From contig CM055901.1 of assembly GCA_029582155.1 (NCBI GenBank), forward strand, positions 26,858,152 to 26,922,151: a stretch of 64,000 nt of DNA. The letters are read 5' to 3'. Of the stretch, positions 59,545 to 64,000 are shown in pieces. The translations under genes were made by a program, and so were the position numbers. The DNA comes from Panopea generosa. Its lineage: Eukaryota; Mollusca; Bivalvia; Adapedonta; Hiatellidae. The notes beneath the pieces were generated by a model. It had not been told where the DNA came from. It worked only from the letters and a program-made list of their open reading frames with translations, and did no database searches. Positions within the stretch are counted from its first letter, which is position 1. Every line of letters begins with the position of its first letter.

Positions 59545-60995
59545 AAGGATACAAATTAAATATGGTATATAAAGTTAGATCACTTATGTTCACAAATATA
59601 AACAAAATTCTAATACAAATTACTGGTTGAGTTAAAATATAATCGAGTCGAATGAAATTAGTATAAACTAAATTTTTTCCAAATTTTCGAAAGTATCTTG
59701 TCATCTTGGAGCAATATCCAGAGTACGTTGTACCATCGCGAACCTGTGACTCTGGGCATAATATTCAATTGTTCCTGTTGTATACATTTAACTCTCACAG
59801 GGACCGAACATTCATGTTTCTTAGCACCGTCATCCATAGCAGATCAAATAACAGTAATACCAGAACATAATATTAATTAAAGTCGTATTGTAGAATCAAT
59901 ATTTTCATCATTGTTAACAACAAACGACGGTATATATCATAAACCAGCATTTTCTATAAATATAACTAGTATTTCGCATTATTAAGGGATACATTGCTTT
60001 ATCACACAGCAATAACGTTATAAAATGAAGTTTCTTCACGAACACTTATGTTTCTGTAATGGATACGTTTCATTTATCGTCATGGAAAACGTATTCTTAA
60101 CAACACACGAGAGAGATTTTAATTCTAACGTACCATTCGTTCACAAATTTCAAATAGGAATGTACCAAAAATAAATTTAAATGAATAACATTTTATAGTT
60201 GACAAAATTTCTGGACTAATTACTGCTTGCATGATAACACGTTTATCAACTGTTGCTTTAATCCGTATATTTAAATCTCTCAAAACGCCAACAGAAAATG
60301 TAATAATGAAATAGTTAACAGGTTGCAACCTTTTACAAGCATCAACGGTGGTATTCATTGAAATCGGATGAAGGATCGACTGGAAGTACGGAACGCAACA
60401 AATCTACGTAATCTACTCTCAAGCAAAAATAAGACACTTTATAATATACATCAAATATATCAAATAATTGAGCCGCCAAAGCATCATGAATACATGTAAA
60501 ATTAGGAATAATCATATGAAATACAATACCTATATTATGATACCTATTTATGCAATATTGAATATTGCATAACCAGGTATAATTATTAAAAAATACATTT
60601 TAAAAGAAACTTTAAAATACATTTAAATATTTTATAAATAGTTCTTAATGAAATGTATATCAAAAGATTTGTCTTTAAATGAAGATTTCAAAATTAATGA
60701 ATTTAATTTTGCATGTCAAAAATAATTTCAATATTTGAAAAATTTATTTTTTTAATATTTCTCTCAAGAAAAGTACATATTGTTAGATAATTTACTACTC
60801 TAAGTGTTAAGTGCTATAGCAAGCTATTTACACCTTCTGTCCAGCTCTGTTAGACAATCAGTGTCAAGTCTCAGTCAGCTTTTACTGTGATAATTCATCA
60901 GAGTGCTCGTTTGATTGAAATTAAATGAAGTATAATAGGTGACAGGAAGCCAGACTGACATTTCCTACTCTGGACCTAATTGCGATAATAGTTAT
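59545..60995. other. Anonymous AT-rich DNA
   Basis: A perfect short inverted repeat, atgcaatatt-g-aatattgcat, lies at about 60,552-60,572. The open frame at 60,125-60,358 (-) has no recognised motif. No gene is supported. Confidence 0.35.
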
Positions 60996-61172
60996 ATATT
61001 TTTTTTTTATCATGTTTCAAGTTTCAAGTTTTTTCAGCAATCGGCAAATTATGCTTTTGGCCATTCACAAAGTTTTACAAAGAAATATGGCAAAGACAAT
61101 ACATATTGTAACAAACATATAAAACAAACATTACACAAATAACAACACATGTACATTAAATCCGCGAAACAA

Positions 61173-62191
61173 TCATACTTTCAAGGGTATTTTTTTTATT
61201 ACAAGAGCTTCTTGAATAAATTTTGAAATTTTGAACAACATTTTTTCATTCTTAGACGACATGATATCTATAAATTTATTTAGTGTAGACCAAGCCATGC
61301 GACCTAAACGTTTAGTACGAACTTCATTGTATTTAGCACAGCACAGCACGAAATGATATTCTGACTCAATAACATTCTGGTTACAAAGTTTACATAATCT
61401 ATTGGCACAATCAATACCATAATATATTCCGGTCTCAATTTCAAGAGAATGTGAACTTAATCTTAAACATGTATATTGCTTTCGTAGAGAATCATTTTTA
61501 AATTTGTCAAAATAGTCTTCATAACAAAATATGTTTTTAAATATTACGTAATAGTCAAGTTAAGGTGTGTTATATATACTCATACTCCATTCTTGAACAA
61601 ACTGGTCTCGTAATCGCCTTTTAAGTAAAGGGAAATAATTGGTATTGTTCCGAAAGTTGTTATTTAAGTTCGAATAACCAAGATTGTCAATAATAGTTCT
61701 AATCCGATTTTCCCAACAGCTCGCATTTATGTTATTACATTGGTCAATATAAATGCTGTATATAGGTGAGTTAGCATCACTGATTATCTTTAACCAAAAT
61801 TTTAACGACCTTTCTCTGCTTAATACAGTTAATGGAAATCGCCCTAATTCCCCATAAACAGCATAATTTGACGTTTGTTGACGTATTCCCAAAATATACT
61901 TGCAAAATTTGATATGCAGTTTATCTCCTTTTTATAATTATACACGCCCCAGACTTCAGCTCCATACAATAAAATTGGTACAACCATGGAATCGAATAAT
62001 GACAGTTTTGTTTTAATATCTAACGGTACTCTGTCAAACACCGACAGTAAATTATGATATGCCCTAAGGGCTTGATTAGATAAAGTTTTAACAGCGTTTG
62101 ACAGGTTACCGGTGTGAGTAAAATTGATACCTAAATATGTAAAGTTATCTACCATTTCAATTTTTTCGCCATTTATAAAAAAATTCCACAT
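61173..62191 (-). pseudogene. LINE copy 2: thumb and C-terminal Cys/His region
   Basis: The segment FINGEKIEMVDNFTYLGINF and VVPILLYGAEVWGVYNYK (61,900-62,191) is followed, after a frameshift near 61,870, by YGELGRFPLTVLSRERSLKF (from about 61,860). A TAA at 61,560-61,562 replaces the Lys codon of copy 1 (MPKLNYY versus TP*LDYY). Reading past it in the same frame gives RLCKLCNQNVIESEYHFVLC, the C-x2-C...H-x4-C segment, then AWSTLNKFIDIMSSKNEKML and a terminal stop at 61,173-61,175. This shows the true C-terminus of the family, lost from copy 1. Confidence 0.85.
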
Positions 62192-62314
62192 TTTGATTTG
62201 TTTTCCTTTTTTTGGAAATCACATACTTTAGTTTATTTACATTTATTTTCAAACCCCATTTATGCGAGTATTTGTAAATACTGTTAATCTGAGCCTGTAG
62301 GCTGTCTGGGTGCG

Positions 62315-63910
62315 TTATAAATAAAACAATATCATCGGCGAAAAGGATAAGATATCTCGCAACATATTTAGGTCATTATCAGTTAGTGCCTCAAAATTGA
62401 TATTAGCGACAATATCATTAATAAACAAAATGAACAAAATGGGCGACAGTGGCTCTCCTTGCTTCAAGCCCAACGTGACGTTGAAGAACTCTGACAAATC
62501 CATATTCGATGAAAGTTTAACACATGATTTAACATTGTTATATATAGATTTTATCATATGAACCATTTTACAGCTAATACTAGATTGAAGTAATTTCACC
62601 CAGAGGGCATCTCTTATAACAGTGTCAAACGCTTTTTCATAGTCAATAAATACACACCATAATTTAGAGTTAGCGGATAATACCTTTTGTATATCAGAAT
62701 GTAAAATAAATACTGCATCTGTGGTAGAGCGTTTATCACGAAAACCAAATTGTGCGTCATTAAAAACATGCTCGGTTTCACACCAAATATCTATTCGGTT
62801 TCTTAAGGTTAGAGAAAAAATCTTACCAATTGTATTTAATAATGTTATTCCGCGATAATTTGAAGGATTACCAACATCTCCTTTTTTATGAATGGGGACA
62901 ATTACACCGTTACACCAGGCATCGGGGTATATACCCGAGTCATAGATAATATTAAACATCGTACACAAATAAGGACTTCTAAAATCATTCGCTTCAATAA
63001 AGAAGTCGGCTACATTGTTATAATAATCGGCGCTTTTGTTTCTATTCAATGAAGAAATTGTTTTTCGTATTTTTTCGATACTTAACTGAGCATCTAACAT
63101 TTCAATGCGTACCGTCTCATCACGAGTTCGGCTATAATCATCCATGTTTACATGGTTATGAGGTGTATTAGAAATTGACGTTAAATGATTAACAAAGTCG
63201 TTCATACTAATATCGTTTAGGTTATTGTTTTTCTTGTTAGTGAACTTTTTTATATATTTCCAGAACTTTTTGGGTGAATGTTTGCTTAAATTTGAGAGGT
63301 TACGTTTCTCTTTCATATCAAAGGCACGTTTAGCATTACGTTTTACATATGCAAATTTGCTCTGATGTGATAAAAATAACAGTTTATTTTCCTCAGAGGC
63401 ATGACTGGCAAGATTGCGTTTACATCTAAAGAACTCCGATTTAGCTTTGCGACAATTTTCATTAAACCACGGCGTTTTCTCGGTTTTAGTATGTGATTTT
63501 GGTGAGTAAGATTTACTAAAACATTGAAAAGAAATATTATACACTATGTCAGATAGAGAGTCGATACTCCTATTTATATCGCATTCACCGGATATAAGTT
63601 TATCTGATATATGGTCGAAAATGTATTTTTTCGAGTTAAGTATATTTAAATAACTTTCCGACTCTGCAGGGTTCCATACTATTTTAGCGACATTACGGCG
63701 ATTAGTATCTACATTCCTACTTGATATATAGTTTAAAGAAAATGTAATGTGACAATTATCAGAAAAGATTGTCATATCATAAATATAAACATCAGATACG
63801 AATTTAAAATTGTTAATATTAGTAATTAAAAAATCAACAGTGATAGAAAAAGCCCTGTTTCTGTACACACTATGATAAGTACATTTACCATGACAAAGAC
63901 GTCCGTTCAC
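62315..63910 (-). pseudogene. LINE copy 2: endonuclease end and most of the reverse transcriptase
   Basis: The 531-codon open frame begins within the endonuclease (VNGRL region). Residues 24-57 hold its last motifs, but the final catalytic site is FSDNCHITF where copy 1 has FSDHSPIQF, so the conserved His is lost. A linker (80-290) leads to the RT: VIVPIHKKGD (337-345), NYRGITLLN (351-359), QFGFRDKRSTTDAVF (387-401), motif A FIDYEKAFD (421-429, Asp423) and motif B LGLKQGEPLSP (480-490). One base change of phase after LRDI (about 62,345) ends the frame. Motif C, LILFADDIVLF, continues in the next frame (FADD at 62,331-62,342). Upstream, beyond 63,910, another frameshift separates NSFGNKLLTL. 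Confidence 0.9.
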
Positions 63911-64000
63911 AATATTTACATTGTTTTCCTTAATGTCAGTAGCTTGTTACCGAAAGAATTCACGTGCAAATCATTATTAGTACGAATTGATAAATCGGTA

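Larger units (their letters stand above)
60999..64000 (-). mobile_element. Non-LTR retrotransposon (LINE), copy 2, continues past the window
   Basis: It is the same family as copy 1, on the opposite strand, and runs from the end of the endonuclease (at the window edge) to a 3' poly(A) (T-run at 60,999-61,008 on the plus strand). The 3' UTR of ~165 bases (61,009-61,172) ends in short CTTGAAA-like repeats. The frame is open for 531 codons, then has a frameshift at the FADD box, another between 62,191 and 62,300, one near 61,870, and one in-frame nonsense codon at 61,560. It is much less decayed than copy 1. Confidence 0.9.

Overview
The window looks like AT-rich, repeat-laden genomic DNA of a lophotrochozoan animal, most likely a bivalve mollusc. 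The evidence is indirect: there are no dense bacterial-type ORFs; there are spliced-gene fragments (a class A GPCR first exon ending in a consensus donor), APE-type non-LTR retrotransposons, tRNA-headed SINEs, several families of short inverted-repeat DNA elements and many unrelated minisatellites. The species assignment is inference.

Protein-coding content is sparse. The clearest host-gene piece is the GPCR exon at 51,493-51,760 (+), holding the N-terminus, TM1 and the start of TM2; the rest of that gene was not found. A second probable exon of a disordered protein lies at 2,608-3,449 (+), and a weak terminal-exon candidate at 35,253-35,383 (-). No true tRNA, rRNA or CRISPR was found.

Layout. 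0-9 kb: intergenic/intronic DNA with the disordered exon and a 239-bp TA-flanked MITE (6,786-7,024). 9-14 kb: a TTAA-flanked piggyBac-like MITE, an 88-bp duplication, a tRNA-derived SINE and a 1.9-kb 31-bp minisatellite. 15-22 kb: a SINE fragment, an 861-bp Tigger/pogo-like element and a degraded hAT transposase. 23-27.2 kb: a broken two-ORF LINE (ORF1, endonuclease, reverse transcriptase, C-terminal Cys/His region) whose 3' end is lost beside a 4.6-kb composite array of 42-bp and 64-bp units (27.35-31.99 kb). 32-37.7 kb: a 150-bp duplication, then mostly anonymous DNA. 37.8-39.8 kb: a triplet tract and a 13-bp minisatellite. 42-46 kb: a strong 94-bp hairpin, a duplicated dispersed repeat and two SINEs. 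46.4-50.2 kb: a degenerate ~70-bp repeat and a 1.85-kb 20-bp minisatellite. 51-55 kb: the GPCR exon, a Tigger-like terminus, a SINE, a reverse-transcriptase remnant of another LINE and a 103-bp satellite. 59 kb: a second, inverted piggyBac-like MITE carrying a nested SINE with a 13-bp target duplication. 61-64 kb: a second, less decayed copy of the same LINE on the minus strand, cut by the window edge.

Tandem repeats fill roughly 11 kb (about 18%) of the window. The most unusual structures are the composite 42/64-bp array with its linked junction base and ~1.4-kb internal duplication, the hairpin at 42.06 kb, and the SINE-in-MITE nesting. I found no convincing evidence of a wholly new gene system.
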